Assembly: GCA_025450195.1 (NCBI GenBank)
Contig: JANWHW010000026.1
Span: 1-60,744, forward strand
Length of the DNA: 60,744 nt
Direction: 5' to 3'
Source: Solirubrobacterales bacterium
GTDB taxonomy: Bacteria; Actinomycetota; Thermoleophilia; Solirubrobacterales; 70-9
The notes below the pieces were generated by a model, which saw nothing but the letters and a program-made list of their open reading frames with translations, was not told the origin of the DNA and did no database searches. Numbering within the stretch: the stretch's first letter is position 1; every line of letters begins with the position of its first letter. The translations under genes were made by a program, and so were the position numbers. Below, piece by piece: positions 41,540 through 50,629 of the stretch.

Positions 41540-42211
41540 CTAGCCCCTAGCTCCGAAGCGGCGGCGGCGGCGGTCGAATTCGGCAAGCGACTCCTCGAAG
41601 GCCTCGCGCGTGAAGTCCGGCCAGAGCTCATCGCGGAAGACCAGCTCCGAGTAGGCGCACTGCCAGAGCAGGTAGTTGGAGATGCGCTGCTCGCCGCTGG
41701 TTCGAATCAGGAGGTCAGGATCGTGCATCTCAGGTGCGTACAGATGGCTTCTGAAGGCTTCCTCGGAGTCGCCGTCGAAGCTTCGCGCCGCATCGACGAT
41801 CTCCGCGCGGCCGCCGTAGTTGAAGGCCACGAAGAGCGTGATCCGCCGATTCGCAGAGGTCGTCTCTTCGGCCCATGCCATCCGCTCGACCAGCTCGGAA
41901 GCCACTCCATCCCGGCGGCCGATAAAGCGCATTCTCACGCCCTCCTCGCACAGCTCCGGCGTCTCAGTCTCGATCCGCTCACCGAACATCCTCATCAGCC
42001 CTTCGATCTCATCGGTGGGACGCGACCAATTCTCGGTGGAGAAAGAGAAGACGGTCAGCTCCTCTATCCCCAGCTCGACCGCGTCGCGCAGGCGAGCCTT
42101 GACGACGTCGGCACCGGCTCTGTGGCCCTCGACGATGGGCAGTCCCTGCCTCTCCGCCCATCTGCCATTGCCATCGGTGATGATGGCCACGTACCGCGCG
42201 GAGGCAGTCAC
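41540..42211 (-). CDS. uppS: Undecaprenyl diphosphate synthase (cis-prenyltransferase)
   Basis: UppS elongates FPP to the C55 carrier lipid for cell wall synthesis. The 223-residue protein has the active-site DGNGRW (Asp13), the TVFSFSTENWSRP loop, and the closing LLIRTSGEQRISNYLLWQ. Position 12, usually Met in IIMDGNGRWA, is Thr here. Its start GTG/ATG region overlaps the frr stop. The cell wall and isoprenoid genes around it fit the role. Confidence 0.95.
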   Translation of the reverse strand: MTASARYVAIITDGNGRWAERQGLPIVEGHRAGADVVKARLRDAVELGIEELTVFSFSTENWSRPTDEIEGLMRMFGERIETETPELCEEGVRMRFIGRRDGVASELVERMAWAEETTSANRRITLFVAFNYGGRAEIVDAARSFDGDSEEAFRSHLYAPEMHDPDLLIRTSGEQRISNYLLWQCAYSELVFRDELWPDFTREAFEESLAEFDRRRRRFGARG

Positions 42212-42771
42212 ACCTCCAGGATCTCCTCTTCCTTCCCCTTCAGCGAAGAGTCGATCTCGGCGATTGCCTCGTCGGTCTGCTTTTGCAGGCTCGCCTCAGC
42301 TCGGCGCTCGTCATCCTCTCCTGCTTCACCCTCCTTCTTCAGCTCGCGCAGATCGTGCATCGTGTCGCGCCGAATGTTGCGAATCGCGATTCGCCCCTCC
42401 TCTGCGACACCATGGACGACCTTGACCATCTCGCGACGACGCTCCTCCGTCAGCTCGGGAATCTGGAGCCGGATCAGGTTGCCGTCGTTGCTGGGGGTTA
42501 GGCCGATGTCGGAGTCGCGGATGGCCTTCTCAATCGCCTCGATAGAGGACTTGTCGAAGGGCGTCACGGTCAGCAGGCGTGCATCTGAGGTTGCCACGTT
42601 GGCGAGCTGTTTGAGCGGGGTCGGCGCGCCGTAGTAGTCGACGGTGATCCGGTCGAGAAGATGTGGAGAGGCACGCCCCGTGCGAACCGTCGCCAGCTCG
42701 CCGCGACTCGACTCGACCGACTTCTGCATTCGGTCTTTTGCGTCGCTGAGCAGCTCGTCGATTAGCTCCAC
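42208..42771 (-). CDS. frr: Ribosome recycling factor
   Basis: RRF with EF-G splits post-termination ribosomes. The 187-residue protein from GTG 42771 (ribosome site GAGGG) matches the family length of about 185 and has VRTGRASPHLLDRITVDYYG, TPLKQLAN and the helical arm ERRREMVKVVHGVAEEGRIA, then IRNIRRDTM. A longer frame overlaps pyrH. It lies 16 bases after pyrH and overlaps uppS. Confidence 0.96.
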   Translation of the reverse strand: MELIDELLSDAKDRMQKSVESSRGELATVRTGRASPHLLDRITVDYYGAPTPLKQLANVATSDARLLTVTPFDKSSIEAIEKAIRDSDIGLTPSNDGNLIRLQIPELTEERRREMVKVVHGVAEEGRIAIRNIRRDTMHDLRELKKEGEAGEDDERRAEASLQKQTDEAIAEIDSSLKGKEEEILEV

Positions 42772-42787
42772 TGGATCCCTCGCTTGG

Positions 42788-43531
42788 TCAGGCAGCGGGG
42801 CTGCCGTTGGAAACCAACGTGCCCACCTGCTCTCCGGCAACGATCCTATCTATGTTGCCCTCGTCCCCCATATTGAAGACGTAGATGGGCAGATCGTTGT
42901 CCATGCACAGCGACAGGGCGGTCGAGTCCATCACCTTCAGCCCTCGCTCGATCGCTTCGCGGTGCGTGATCTCGGGGATGAACTTGGCCTCTGGATGGGT
43001 GGCTGGATCGGCGTCGTAGACGCCTTCGACGCCGTTCTTCGCCATCAGGATCGCTTCTGCCCGGATCTCAAGGGCACGCAGTGCCGCCGCGGTGTCGGTG
43101 GTGAAAAACGGGTTGCCGGTGCCCGCGGCGAAAATCACCACCCGCCCCTTCTCGAGGTGACGCATGGCCCGGCGGCGGATGTATGGCTCCGCCACCTCCT
43201 TGGTTTCGATCGCCGAGAGGACCCGGGTGTGCTGACCGGCTCCCTCCAGCGCGTCCTGAAGAGTCAGGGCGTTGAGGACGGTCGCCAGCATCCCCATGTA
43301 ATCGCCGGTGGCGCGGTCCATTCCCTCGGCCGCAGCCTCGAGGCCTCTGTAGATGTTGCCCGCGCCGACCACAATCGCAATCTCGACCCCACGAGCGCGA
43401 ATAGCCGCCACCTGCCGGGCGATCCGCTGGACCTCATTGGCATCGGTGCCATGGTCGAGATCCCCCATCAGCGCCTCGCCCGAGAGCTTCAGGAGGATGC
43501 GATTGAATTTCGGCTCAGGGTCTGGGGTCAC
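42788..43531 (-). CDS. pyrH: Uridylate kinase
   Basis: PyrH phosphorylates UMP to UDP. The 247-residue amino acid kinase-fold protein has [41 protein letters not shown] and [13 protein letters not shown]. It lies in the usual rpsB-tsf-pyrH-frr order, 78 bases after tsf. Confidence 0.97.
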   Translation of the reverse strand: MTPDPEPKFNRILLKLSGEALMGDLDHGTDANEVQRIARQVAAIRARGVEIAIVVGAGNIYRGLEAAAEGMDRATGDYMGMLATVLNALTLQDALEGAGQHTRVLSAIETKEVAEPYIRRRAMRHLEKGRVVIFAAGTGNPFFTTDTAAALRALEIRAEAILMAKNGVEGVYDADPATHPEAKFIPEITHREAIERGLKVMDSTALSLCMDNDLPIYVFNMGDEGNIDRIVAGEQVGTLVSNGSPAA

Positions 43532-43609
43532 GAAAGGTCCAGGTTCGCGAATCGGGATTCGAGTCCGCCCGCTCGCGAGAGCCTACCCGCGGTGCCGTCT
43601 CCCGTCAGC

Positions 43610-44212
43610 TCAGTCGCCGACGCGGAAGTAGGAAAAGCGGGCAATGCGTACGTTCTCGCCGGTCTTGGCGGCCAGCTCCTGCCGAAGCTCCTCGATCGAC
43701 TTCGAGTCGTGCTTTTCGGTGTTGACATGGGACTGGTCGAGCAGCGCGACTTCCTTGGCCCACTTGGCGAGCTGCCCGTCGACGATCTTCTCTACGACAT
43801 CGTCGGGCTTGCCTTCTTCGCGTGCCTTCTCGAGGAAGACGCGTCGCTCCGCCTCCTTCTCCTCATCGGGGATCTCCTCGGAGGAGACAAACTTCGGGGC
43901 GGTTGCGGCAACGTGCAGCGCCACCTCGTAGGCAAAGGCCTTGAAGTCCTCGTTGCGCGCGACGAAGTCGGTCTCGCACTGCACCTCGACCATCGCCCCA
44001 ACCTTGTCGTTGGCATGTATGTAGGCAGCGACGACGCCCTCTTCGGTGCCGCGCCCTTCCCGCTTGGCGGCTGAGGCCTGGCCCTTGACGCGGAGAATCT
44101 CGATGGCGCGATCGACGTCTCCCTCCGCCTCCCCCAGCGCGGACTTGCAGTCCATCATCGCGGCGCCGGTCCTGTCTCGCAATGCCTTTACATCAGCCGC
44201 AGAGACACTCAC
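43610..44212 (-). CDS. tsf: Elongation factor Ts, short form
   Basis: EF-Ts is the nucleotide exchange factor of EF-Tu. The 200-residue protein has the N-terminal UBA-like region [19 protein letters not shown] and the core with the contact motif [11 protein letters not shown]. It lacks most of the second core subdomain found in the about 280-residue E. coli form, like the short EF-Ts of Thermus. It starts with GTG at 44212, overlapping the rpsB stop (GTGA). Confidence 0.95.
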   Translation of the reverse strand: MSVSAADVKALRDRTGAAMMDCKSALGEAEGDVDRAIEILRVKGQASAAKREGRGTEEGVVAAYIHANDKVGAMVEVQCETDFVARNEDFKAFAYEVALHVAATAPKFVSSEEIPDEEKEAERRVFLEKAREEGKPDDVVEKIVDGQLAKWAKEVALLDQSHVNTEKHDSKSIEELRQELAAKTGENVRIARFSYFRVGD

Positions 44213-45099
44213 TGCGACGCTCCTTCCGCAGGCGGTGTGGCGGTGGGGGCCTCGCCCGCGGCCGGCGTGGCAGCGGCTGCTTCCTCGGCGGCTTTTTTCG
44301 CCACCTCCTCAGCTTCTTGGCGAACCTTCTCTTCCTCCTCGCGCTTCTTTCGCTCTTCCTCTTCCTTGCGCCGCCGCTCCATTTCCTCGGCGAGGCGGCG
44401 TTCCTCCTGAACGCGCCAGCCGCTCGCACCGGCCTCGATCGCCTCACCGACGGTGCCGATCACGAGCTCGCAGGAGCGAATCGCGTCGTCGTTGCCGGGA
44501 ATCACGTAATCGACCGGCGTCGGGTCGCAATTGGTGTCGACCAGGCCAATGATCGGAATCCGCAAGCGAGCGGCCTCGCGAACAGCGATCTCCTCCGTTT
44601 TTAGGTCCGTGATGAACACTCCGTCGGGCAGCCGGTCCATGTCCCTCACACCGCCCAGGTTGTACTCGAGCTTGGCCAGCTCGGCCTGCATTCCCATGCG
44701 CTCCTTTGTCGGCAGGAGATCGAGCTTGCCCTCCTCCTGCCAATCGTTCAGCTCGTGAAGCCGGGCAATCCGAGCCGAGATGGTGTTGAAGTTCGTAAGC
44801 AGCCCCCCCAGCCAGCGCTGATTCACGTAGGGCATCTTGCAGCGGTCGGCCCACTCCTGCACCACTCCGCGCGCCTGCTTCTTGGTGCCGACGAACAGAA
44901 TGGTTCCGCCGCCGCTGGCCAACTCGCCTGCGAAGTGACGTGCTTTCTCGAGCAGCGACTCGGTTTGGACCAGATCGATGATGTGGATCCCGTCCAGCTC
45001 GCCGAAGATGTAGCGCCGCATGCTGGGATCCCAGCGGCGCGTCTGGTGGCCGAAGTGAACTCCCGCCTCCAGCAGCTCTTTTAGGCCTGCCTCTGGCAT
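44209..45099 (-). CDS. rpsB: 30S ribosomal protein S2 with a charged C-terminal extension
   Basis: S2 joins the 30S subunit between head and body. The first 225 of 296 residues match S2 ([39 protein letters not shown], and the [20 protein letters not shown] region). The C-terminus continues as a highly charged Glu/Lys/Arg helix and then an Ala/Pro/Thr tail, longer than most S2. AAGGAGAT precedes the ATG. The 133-base gap upstream holds a TACAAT box. Confidence 0.97.
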   Translation of the reverse strand: MPEAGLKELLEAGVHFGHQTRRWDPSMRRYIFGELDGIHIIDLVQTESLLEKARHFAGELASGGGTILFVGTKKQARGVVQEWADRCKMPYVNQRWLGGLLTNFNTISARIARLHELNDWQEEGKLDLLPTKERMGMQAELAKLEYNLGGVRDMDRLPDGVFITDLKTEEIAVREAARLRIPIIGLVDTNCDPTPVDYVIPGNDDAIRSCELVIGTVGEAIEAGASGWRVQEERRLAEEMERRRKEEEERKKREEEEKVRQEAEEVAKKAAEEAAAATPAAGEAPTATPPAEGASQ

Positions 45100-45211
45100 T
45101 TCAGAAATCTCCTTGGTTTGGGTGAAGCCCCGGCGCCCTTGCCTGGGGGACGCGGCTCATTGCCGGCCAGGACCCAGGCGGTACGGCGGGAGTAGGTTTG
45201 GTGGAGCGAGG

Positions 45212-45217
45212 ATTGTA
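45212..45217 (-). promoter_or_regulatory. Candidate -10 hexamer (TACAAT) of rpsB-tsf-pyrH
   Basis: TACAAT on the minus strand lies 112 bases before the rpsB ATG, giving a leader of about 105 nt with GC-rich hairpins. That leader could hold an S2 autoregulation site, but I see no match to a known rpsB leader. No clear -35. Confidence 0.3.
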
Positions 45218-45232
45218 TGGGTAGCGATTGCT

Positions 45233-45907
45233 CTAGGCGGCGCGGGCGGCCTCGAGCGCAGCAGCCAGGTCAGCCGGCAGCTCAGAGGCGAAGGTCATTT
45301 CCTCTCCCTGAGCGGGATGGATGAACGAGAGGCGATGAGCATGGAGGAACTGCCTGGTCAGCCCATAGGCGCTCTTGCCGCCATAGGTCGCATCGCCTAC
45401 CAGCGGGTGACCCACTGCCGCGAAATGGGCACGGATCTGGTGCGTACGGCCGGTCTCCAGGCGCGCCTCCAAGTAAGTGTCCGAGGGAAGCAGGTCCTGC
45501 ACCGTGAAATGGGTTCGCGCCTCGCGCGAGGCAGCGCCGGACACAGCCATCCGATGGCGCTGCTTGGCAGCGCGACCGATTGGGGCATCGATCGTGCCGG
45601 TCCGAGAGGCCAGCCTGCCTCCCGCCAGAGCGAGATAGAGCCGGTTGACCTCGCGCCGCCGAATCTGAGCCTGCAGCGCAGCGAGGGTCTCGTTGTTGCG
45701 AGCCACGACCATGAGGCCGCTCGTGTCCTTGTCGAGACGGTGGACGATGCCGGGGCGCGCCGGGTCCGTGCCGCCGCCGACGATGTCTTCCAACTCATCG
45801 ACCAGCGTGCGCCCCCGGTGCGAGGGTGCTGAATGGACGACAAGGCCAGCCGGCTTGTCGATGACCGCCAGCGCGTCGTCGAGGTGGACTACGCGGAGAT
45901 CACTCAT
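45233..45907 (-). CDS. RluA/RluD-family pseudouridine synthase, short form
   Basis: The enzyme converts uridine to pseudouridine in rRNA or tRNA. The 224-residue protein has the catalytic HRLDKDTSGLMV, NRLYLALAGG and LETGRTHQIRAHF. It lacks the N-terminal S4 domain of full RluD (about 320 residues), so the target RNA is uncertain. It overlaps the lspA stop by 8 bases. Confidence 0.9.
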   Translation of the reverse strand: MSDLRVVHLDDALAVIDKPAGLVVHSAPSHRGRTLVDELEDIVGGGTDPARPGIVHRLDKDTSGLMVVARNNETLAALQAQIRRREVNRLYLALAGGRLASRTGTIDAPIGRAAKQRHRMAVSGAASREARTHFTVQDLLPSDTYLEARLETGRTHQIRAHFAAVGHPLVGDATYGGKSAYGLTRQFLHAHRLSFIHPAQGEEMTFASELPADLAAALEAARAA

Positions 45908-46355
45908 TGCGGAGGTAGATCAAGGCAAAGAGCACGATGCCGACCGTAATCGCAACGTCGGCGATGTTGAAGGCCGGCCAGGAGAGAACGTCGATGTAGT
46001 CGGTGACCTCCCCCTCCAGCACCCGATCGATCAGGTTTCCGAAGGCACCACCCGCCAGCAGACCGGTCGCAATCCAAAGCCCGGGGCGATCCGGTTCCCG
46101 GGCAAATAGGAAGCCGACGATGCCGACCAGCGCCACGACACCAAGCAGGACCAGGGCCTCCCCACTACCACTGGCCAGCCCGAAGGCGACGCCAGAGTTA
46201 TGGGAGAGAGTCAGGCCAACCGGACCGAGGAGCTCGACCTCCTCTCCTGGCGCCAGGTTGGCCTCGGCCAGCGCCTTGGTCGCCTGGTCGAGCACGATGA
46301 CGAGGCCGCAGAGCGCGCCCCCCAGGCGCCAGGCGCGAGCGCCGTCGCCGCTCAC
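45900..46355 (-). CDS. lspA: Lipoprotein signal peptidase (signal peptidase II)
   Basis: LspA cleaves lipoprotein signal peptides after diacylglyceryl modification. The 151-residue protein has four membrane helices, LSHNSGVAFGL, the first catalytic Asp in GGAFGNLIDRV, and the second in WPAFNIADVAIT. It overlaps the YggT gene and the pseudouridine synthase gene, in the usual actinobacterial order. Confidence 0.95.
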   Translation of the reverse strand: MSGDGARAWRLGGALCGLVIVLDQATKALAEANLAPGEEVELLGPVGLTLSHNSGVAFGLASGSGEALVLLGVVALVGIVGFLFAREPDRPGLWIATGLLAGGAFGNLIDRVLEGEVTDYIDVLSWPAFNIADVAITVGIVLFALIYLRNE

Positions 46356-46654
46356 CCTTCGATCAGGCCGACGACGATCGCGCGCGCGATGAAGAGCACG
46401 ATCACGCCGATGATCGGGCTCAGATCGAGCGCGAAACCGCCGCCGCCAATGGGCGGCAGAAAGCGCCGGAAGACGTTCAGGTAGGGATCGGTCGTCTCTT
46501 TGATGAAGTCGAGAGTCCCCCGCAGCGCCCGGTTGTAGGGCATCCGCGGTATCCAGGAGATCAAGATGTTGAGGAAGATCAGGACTGTGTAGACGAGAAA
46601 GAGAGCGCTTACGTAGTCGGCAACGTCATTCCGCGTGAGGGCCAAAGCAATCAC
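46352..46654 (-). CDS. YggT family membrane protein
   Basis: The 100-residue protein has two membrane helices, with the family pattern VYTVLIFLNILISWIPRMP, then TDPYLNVFRRFLPPIGG and LDLSPIIGVIVL. YggT proteins lie beside division and cell wall genes but have no settled function. It overlaps proC and lspA by 4 bases each, giving a tightly coupled unit with sepF upstream. Confidence 0.9.
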   Translation of the reverse strand: MIALALTRNDVADYVSALFLVYTVLIFLNILISWIPRMPYNRALRGTLDFIKETTDPYLNVFRRFLPPIGGGGFALDLSPIIGVIVLFIARAIVVGLIEG

Positions 46655-47391
46655 CTTCGCATCCTCTCCAGGGAGGCTCTTACAGCCGCTTCGAAGGCCG
46701 CTCTCGCGCCTTCCCGATCGAGCGCCTCGAGCCCGGCCTCGGTACTGCCACCCGGCGAGGCGACCGCCTTGCGTACGTCAGTGGGATGCCGGGAGCGCAG
46801 CAGCTCGGCGGTGCCCGCCGTCGTCTCCACGACCAGCTCACGAGCCAATCCTGCGTCCAGACCGGCATCCGCTCCGGCGTCCGCAAGGGCTTCGACGGCC
46901 AGCGCCAAGTACGCCGGCGCGCAGCCCATCACCGCGGTTGCCGCATCGAACTGCGCGTCCGGCAGCTCGACGACATGCCCCAGCAGCGCGAGCATCTCGC
47001 GAGCCTCTGGGCCCTCCGACCCGGCAACGCAGAGCACCCCACGCCGCACCTCGACCGCAACGTTGGGCATCACCCTGACTACGTCTGCGCTCGGAAAGGC
47101 AGTGGCCAGGCGCTCCAGCGGTGTTGCTCCAAGCAGGGAGATCACGGCCCGTGCCGCGCCGAGCTCGGCTGCAACCTGATCGAGCTTCGCCGGCTTCACC
47201 GCGAGCACAACCAGGTCTGCCTGCTCGGCAAGCTCGGCGTTCGACCCCACCACCTTGCCACCAAGCTCCTCCGCCAGCTCGGCGGCCCTTCCAGACCCGG
47301 CGTCGGTGAAGAGCATCGTTTCGGCTGCTCCGGCCCACCCGCGAGCCATCGCCGCAGCCATGCTCCCCGCTCCAACAAAGCCAACAATCAT
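46651..47391 (-). CDS. proC: Pyrroline-5-carboxylate reductase
   Basis: ProC makes proline from pyrroline 5-carboxylate with NAD(P)H. The 246-residue protein has the Rossmann motif FVGAGSMAAAMARGW, LAVKPAKLDQV, RVMPNVAVEVRRGV and the C-terminal SPGGSTEAGLEALD. A TAGTCT box lies 7 bases before its ATG, next to the palindromic element between sepF and proC. Confidence 0.95.
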   Translation of the reverse strand: MIVGFVGAGSMAAAMARGWAGAAETMLFTDAGSGRAAELAEELGGKVVGSNAELAEQADLVVLAVKPAKLDQVAAELGAARAVISLLGATPLERLATAFPSADVVRVMPNVAVEVRRGVLCVAGSEGPEAREMLALLGHVVELPDAQFDAATAVMGCAPAYLALAVEALADAGADAGLDAGLARELVVETTAGTAELLRSRHPTDVRKAVASPGGSTEAGLEALDREGARAAFEAAVRASLERMRR

Positions 47392-47398
47392 TCAGCGC

Positions 47399-47404
47399 AG
47401 ACTA
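47399..47404 (-). promoter_or_regulatory. Candidate -10 hexamer (TAGTCT) of proC
   Basis: TAGTCT on the minus strand ends 7 bases before the proC ATG. It is just downstream of the palindromic element at 47412-47512. Confidence 0.4.
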
Positions 47405-47411
47405 TCCGTGT

Positions 47412-47512
47412 GTGTGCGTAGATCCCTTCGGCGGAGACTCTGGGAGCACCGACGGTGTCATCCCTGCCAGCGCATGGGACGGACGGTCTCCGACGGAGGG
47501 ACCTGCGCACAC
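47412..47512 (-). repeat. Palindromic intergenic element, copy 1 (sepF-proC)
   Basis: The 27 bases 47412-47438 are reverse complementary to 47486-47512 with four mismatches. The inner part has further pairing. The block 47483-47500 matches 51572-51589 in 16 of 18 bases, and 47432-47449 matches 51522-51539 in 15 of 18. The two blocks are spaced almost equally in both copies (51 and 50 bases). It follows the sepF stop by 5 bases on the minus strand. Confidence 0.65.
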
Positions 47513-47517
47513 GCAAG

Positions 47518-48060
47518 CTAAGACTGGTTGAAGAACCCCTTGTCGATGAGCCGCGCCTTCTCCTCGGCGGAGACCTCGACGTTCTGCGGGGTCAGAAGGA
47601 AGATCTTCTCGGCGACTCGCTGCATACCGCCGTCCAGGGCATAGGTAAGGCCCGAGCAGAAATCGATCATCCGCTTCGAAAGCTCATGGTCTGTCGTCTG
47701 CAGGTTGAGGATGACCGGCACTGAGCGCTTGAACTGATCCGCGACCTGCTGCGCATCGTTGAAGTTGCGAGGGATGACCAAGTGCACCTTTACATCCGAG
47801 TCGCCGTTGCCGACTGGGCGCAGGACACGCGTCCGCGACGCCGTGATCGGCTCGTCATCGGCGAAGATGTCATCGATTTCGTCGCGCCTTGCTCGCCGCG
47901 AAGTGGGTAGGCGCCTTACCTGACCGGAGTCACGCTCGTCAAGGAACTCGTCCGAGCCGATTTCGGCGTCATCGCCCTCTGCATACTCAGGGCCATAGTC
48001 GTGATCTTCGGCAAGGCCGAAGTACACAAGCGCCCTGTGCCAGGTATCGCGTAGAGCCAT
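47518..48060 (-). CDS. sepF: Cell division protein SepF
   Basis: SepF anchors FtsZ rings to the membrane in actinobacteria lacking FtsA. The 180-residue protein has an N-terminal amphipathic helix (MALRDTWHRALVYFGL), an acidic linker, and the globular domain with VHLVIPRNFNDAQQVADQFK, VILNLQTTDHELSKRMIDF and CSGLTYALDGGMQRVAEKIF. Neighbours pgeF and yggS match the usual sepF cluster. Confidence 0.97.
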   Translation of the reverse strand: MALRDTWHRALVYFGLAEDHDYGPEYAEGDDAEIGSDEFLDERDSGQVRRLPTSRRARRDEIDDIFADDEPITASRTRVLRPVGNGDSDVKVHLVIPRNFNDAQQVADQFKRSVPVILNLQTTDHELSKRMIDFCSGLTYALDGGMQRVAEKIFLLTPQNVEVSAEEKARLIDKGFFNQS

Positions 48061-48126
48061 GGTAGTCGCGTCTTTCGGCTCTAAGTGGCCGATTCCTCTA
48101 CAGCTTATCCCCGACCCAGGCCAACG

Positions 48127-48759
48127 TCACATATACAGAGCAGTTCCCAGTCGGAGGATCGTTGCTCCCTCCTCGACCGCGACCCGCCAATCCTGCGAAG
48201 TCCCCATCGAGAGGCGCTCCAGCCCATGCTCCCCAGCCAGCTCGGCAAGCTTGGCGAAATGGGGTCGCGAGGCCTCTGGGTCTTGGCTGAACGGCGGCAT
48301 CGTCATCAGGCCGGCAACCCGCACCGGGCAGCGTTGGATGAAGGCGCCAAGCTCGGCCGGCGCAACCCCGCCCTTGCCCTCCTCCGCGGCGATATTGACC
48401 TCCACTAGGACTTCGGTGTCGGGGTCGCCATAGCGCTCGAGCTGCTGCAGGGCAGAATCGCTGGCAACAGAGTGGATCAGGCGGCAAACCGGGAGCAACT
48501 GCTTGACCTTGCGACTTTGCAGGTTGCCGATGAAGTCCCAGGTAAAGGCGTCGCCCCAACGCTGGTGCTTGGCGGCGAGGTCCTGCTGGCGATTCTCGCC
48601 GACCAGTCGCACGCCCGCTTCGGCCAGCGCGCCCATCTCCTCCAACGGCACGTACTTGACCGCGGCAAGGATCTCGACCCCCTCACCCGCCGCCGCCCGG
48701 ACCTGCTCCAGATTGGCGGCGATCTTCGCGGGGTCAAGGCCATGGATGAGACCCGGCAC
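48127..48759 (-). CDS. PLP homeostasis protein of the YggS family
   Basis: YggS/PLPBP binds pyridoxal phosphate and controls its supply. The 210-residue protein has the PLP lysine in ILAAVKYVPLEEM, GENRQQDLAAKHQ, WDFIGNLQSRK and the C-terminal LSMGTSQDWRVAVEEGATILRLG (SMGMS-type region with Thr). GTG 48759 with GGGGAGG upstream is preferred, 4 bases after the pgeF stop. Confidence 0.93.
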   Translation of the reverse strand: MPGLIHGLDPAKIAANLEQVRAAAGEGVEILAAVKYVPLEEMGALAEAGVRLVGENRQQDLAAKHQRWGDAFTWDFIGNLQSRKVKQLLPVCRLIHSVASDSALQQLERYGDPDTEVLVEVNIAAEEGKGGVAPAELGAFIQRCPVRVAGLMTMPPFSQDPEASRPHFAKLAELAGEHGLERLSMGTSQDWRVAVEEGATILRLGTALYM

Positions 48760-48763
48760 GGCT

Positions 48764-49516
48764 TTAAGCCTCCCCGTTGCGCCAGACCAGGCCGGCCTGC
48801 CGTCCCGTGCGGGCTGCGTCGCGCCGGTGGGAGAAGAAAAGCTCGGTGTTGCAGCTCGTGCAGAGCTCGGCCGCCTCGATTTCGGTGACTCCGGCGTCCT
48901 CCAAGAGCAGCCGCGCAACCCCCGCGAGGTCCAGCATCCCCTCAGCGGGGAAAACGTCTCCGAGATCCGCAAAGGCCGTGCGAACGTCTTCCCCCACTTC
49001 GTAGCAGCAGGGACCGATGCCGGGCCCAATTGCCGCGCTGGTGGCAGCCACCGCCTCGGCCCCCCGCTTGACTATTCCCGCCGCGAGGCCACGCCAGCCA
49101 CAGTGCAGCATGGCTATGCCACCAGGCCCCGCCATGGCCACCGGCAGGCAGTCCGCCACGAAAACGAGCAGAGGCAAGGACGGCTCAGAGGTCACATGCC
49201 CGTCCACCTCCGGGATGTCCCCGCCTGGCTCTGAGAAGGGGCTTGGCTCTTGGCGGGCCTCATGAGTCTTCAACTCGGCGCCGTGCACCTGACGACCGAT
49301 CGCGATCCGCTCCGGCGCTAGGCCGAGCGATGCGGCCAGACGGTGCCGGTTCTCAACGACTGCGTCGCGATCGTCCTCGGTGAGGATTCCCAAGTTGAGG
49401 CTCTCGAAAGGACTGCTGCTGGCCCCGCCCAGCCGGGTCGAGAAGGCGGCGCGTGCGCCTGGCAGCTCCGCCTCCAGCCAGCGGATCCCGCCTGCGCTAC
49501 GCCACTCCATCGTCAT
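48764..49516 (-). CDS. pgeF: Peptidoglycan editing factor PgeF (YfiH/LACC1 family)
   Basis: Members remove misincorporated residues from UDP-MurNAc precursors or act as purine nucleoside phosphorylases. The 250-residue protein has the family metal-binding pattern: RQVHGAELKT (His), VADCLPVAM (Cys), HCGWRGLAAGI (His), and CTSCNTELFFSHRRD. ATG 49516 or 49510 is the start; both lie in the end of the nucleotidyltransferase gene. Position before sepF is typical. Confidence 0.9.
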   Translation of the reverse strand: MTMEWRSAGGIRWLEAELPGARAAFSTRLGGASSSPFESLNLGILTEDDRDAVVENRHRLAASLGLAPERIAIGRQVHGAELKTHEARQEPSPFSEPGGDIPEVDGHVTSEPSLPLLVFVADCLPVAMAGPGGIAMLHCGWRGLAAGIVKRGAEAVAATSAAIGPGIGPCCYEVGEDVRTAFADLGDVFPAEGMLDLAGVARLLLEDAGVTEIEAAELCTSCNTELFFSHRRDAARTGRQAGLVWRNGEA

Positions 49517-50621
49517 CCCGCGCGGCCCGCAAGGCAACCTCCAGCTCCTGTGCTCGGCCCGCCACTTCGCCGTCGAGCTTGCGGCGCAGCGCCTCGCTCA
49601 GCCCCCGGCCCAGCGCGGGCCCCTCGCCCACACCGGCGGCCAGCAGGTCCTCTCCGTCGATCTCCAACTCCACCGACTGCCAGTCCGACAGGTAGCGATC
49701 CAGCCACTCGCCGCCCAGCGCCCGCGCCAAGACCAGCTCGACCTGGGTGCGCCCATGCGCGAGCTCAACCGCCTCCGAGGGTCGCTGCGGAGTCGCCGCC
49801 GCCAGCGCGTGCTCCTCACCGGCTTGTCCGATGGCCGCCGCCAACACTGCTCGATCGCGAGGCGCCGCCTCGCTCCAGGGCGGCTCCGCGAGCAGGGCGA
49901 CGACTCGCCTGGTCAGCTCGACTCCGTCGGGGCGAGTCGGCACCAATCCCCACTCCGAGAGCAGCTCAAAGCCGCGAGCGGCGTTTGGCTCGACCGCGAG
50001 GCGCAGCAGCTCCGCCTCGCGGCGGTCCTCCGAGAGGGTGCCCAAATCGGTATCGCGCAGCAACTCCGCGGTCTCGGTCTCCAGCTCCAAATCGAGTCGG
50101 GCGGCATAGCGGGCGGCGCGCAGCGCCCGCGTTGGATCATCGACGAAGGACCGGGGGTGCAGCACGCGCAGCAGCCCCTCTTCCAGATCGCGCTGGCCGC
50201 CATGGGGGTCGATCAGCCCCGGCTCATCCGACAGCGAGATCGCCATCGCGTTGATCGTGAAGTCGCGCCTGCCGAGGTCCTTGGCTATCTCCCTCGTCGG
50301 CTCCACGTCCGGCAGCGCGCCCGGCTCCGAGTAGGACTCGGTGCGCGCGGCAGCGATGTCGATCTCGTGCCCGTCGAGCCGAACCTTGGCAGTCGCGAAT
50401 CGCTCGTGCGCCACCACCTCGGCTCCCAGCTTTGCCGCAAGAGCCGTGGCGTCCCCCTCGACCACGAGATCGATGTCGGCACGACCTTTGCCGAGCAGCA
50501 GGTCGCGCACCGCCCCGCCAACCAGATAGATCGGGTGGTCGGCCAGATCGCGCATGGCCTCGAGCTCCGGGTATGCCTCTCGCAGGGCGGCGGCAAGGTC
50601 TTCGATCGGCCGTTCGGGCAT
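49497..50621 (-). CDS. CCA-adding/poly(A) polymerase-type nucleotidyltransferase
   Basis: The 374-residue class II nucleotidyltransferase has the catalytic YLVGGAVRDLLLGKGRADID (GG plus DxD), RRDFTINAMA, and the ribose/base-recognition block FVDDPTRALRAARYAARL. It likely adds or repairs tRNA 3' CCA. It is shorter than full CCA enzymes with an HD domain, so A-adding only is possible. It lies 8 bases after hisF and overlaps pgeF. Confidence 0.88.
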   Translation of the reverse strand: MPERPIEDLAAALREAYPELEAMRDLADHPIYLVGGAVRDLLLGKGRADIDLVVEGDATALAAKLGAEVVAHERFATAKVRLDGHEIDIAAARTESYSEPGALPDVEPTREIAKDLGRRDFTINAMAISLSDEPGLIDPHGGQRDLEEGLLRVLHPRSFVDDPTRALRAARYAARLDLELETETAELLRDTDLGTLSEDRREAELLRLAVEPNAARGFELLSEWGLVPTRPDGVELTRRVVALLAEPPWSEAAPRDRAVLAAAIGQAGEEHALAAATPQRPSEAVELAHGRTQVELVLARALGGEWLDRYLSDWQSVELEIDGEDLLAAGVGEGPALGRGLSEALRRKLDGEVAGRAQELEVALRAARDDDGVA

Positions 50622-50629
50622 TGCAGGGG

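Noticed and set aside
45100-45232. S2 leader autoregulatory RNA
   Set aside because: The gap is long enough and GC-rich hairpins are present, but I could not match a known rpsB leader motif, so only the candidate -10 is listed.
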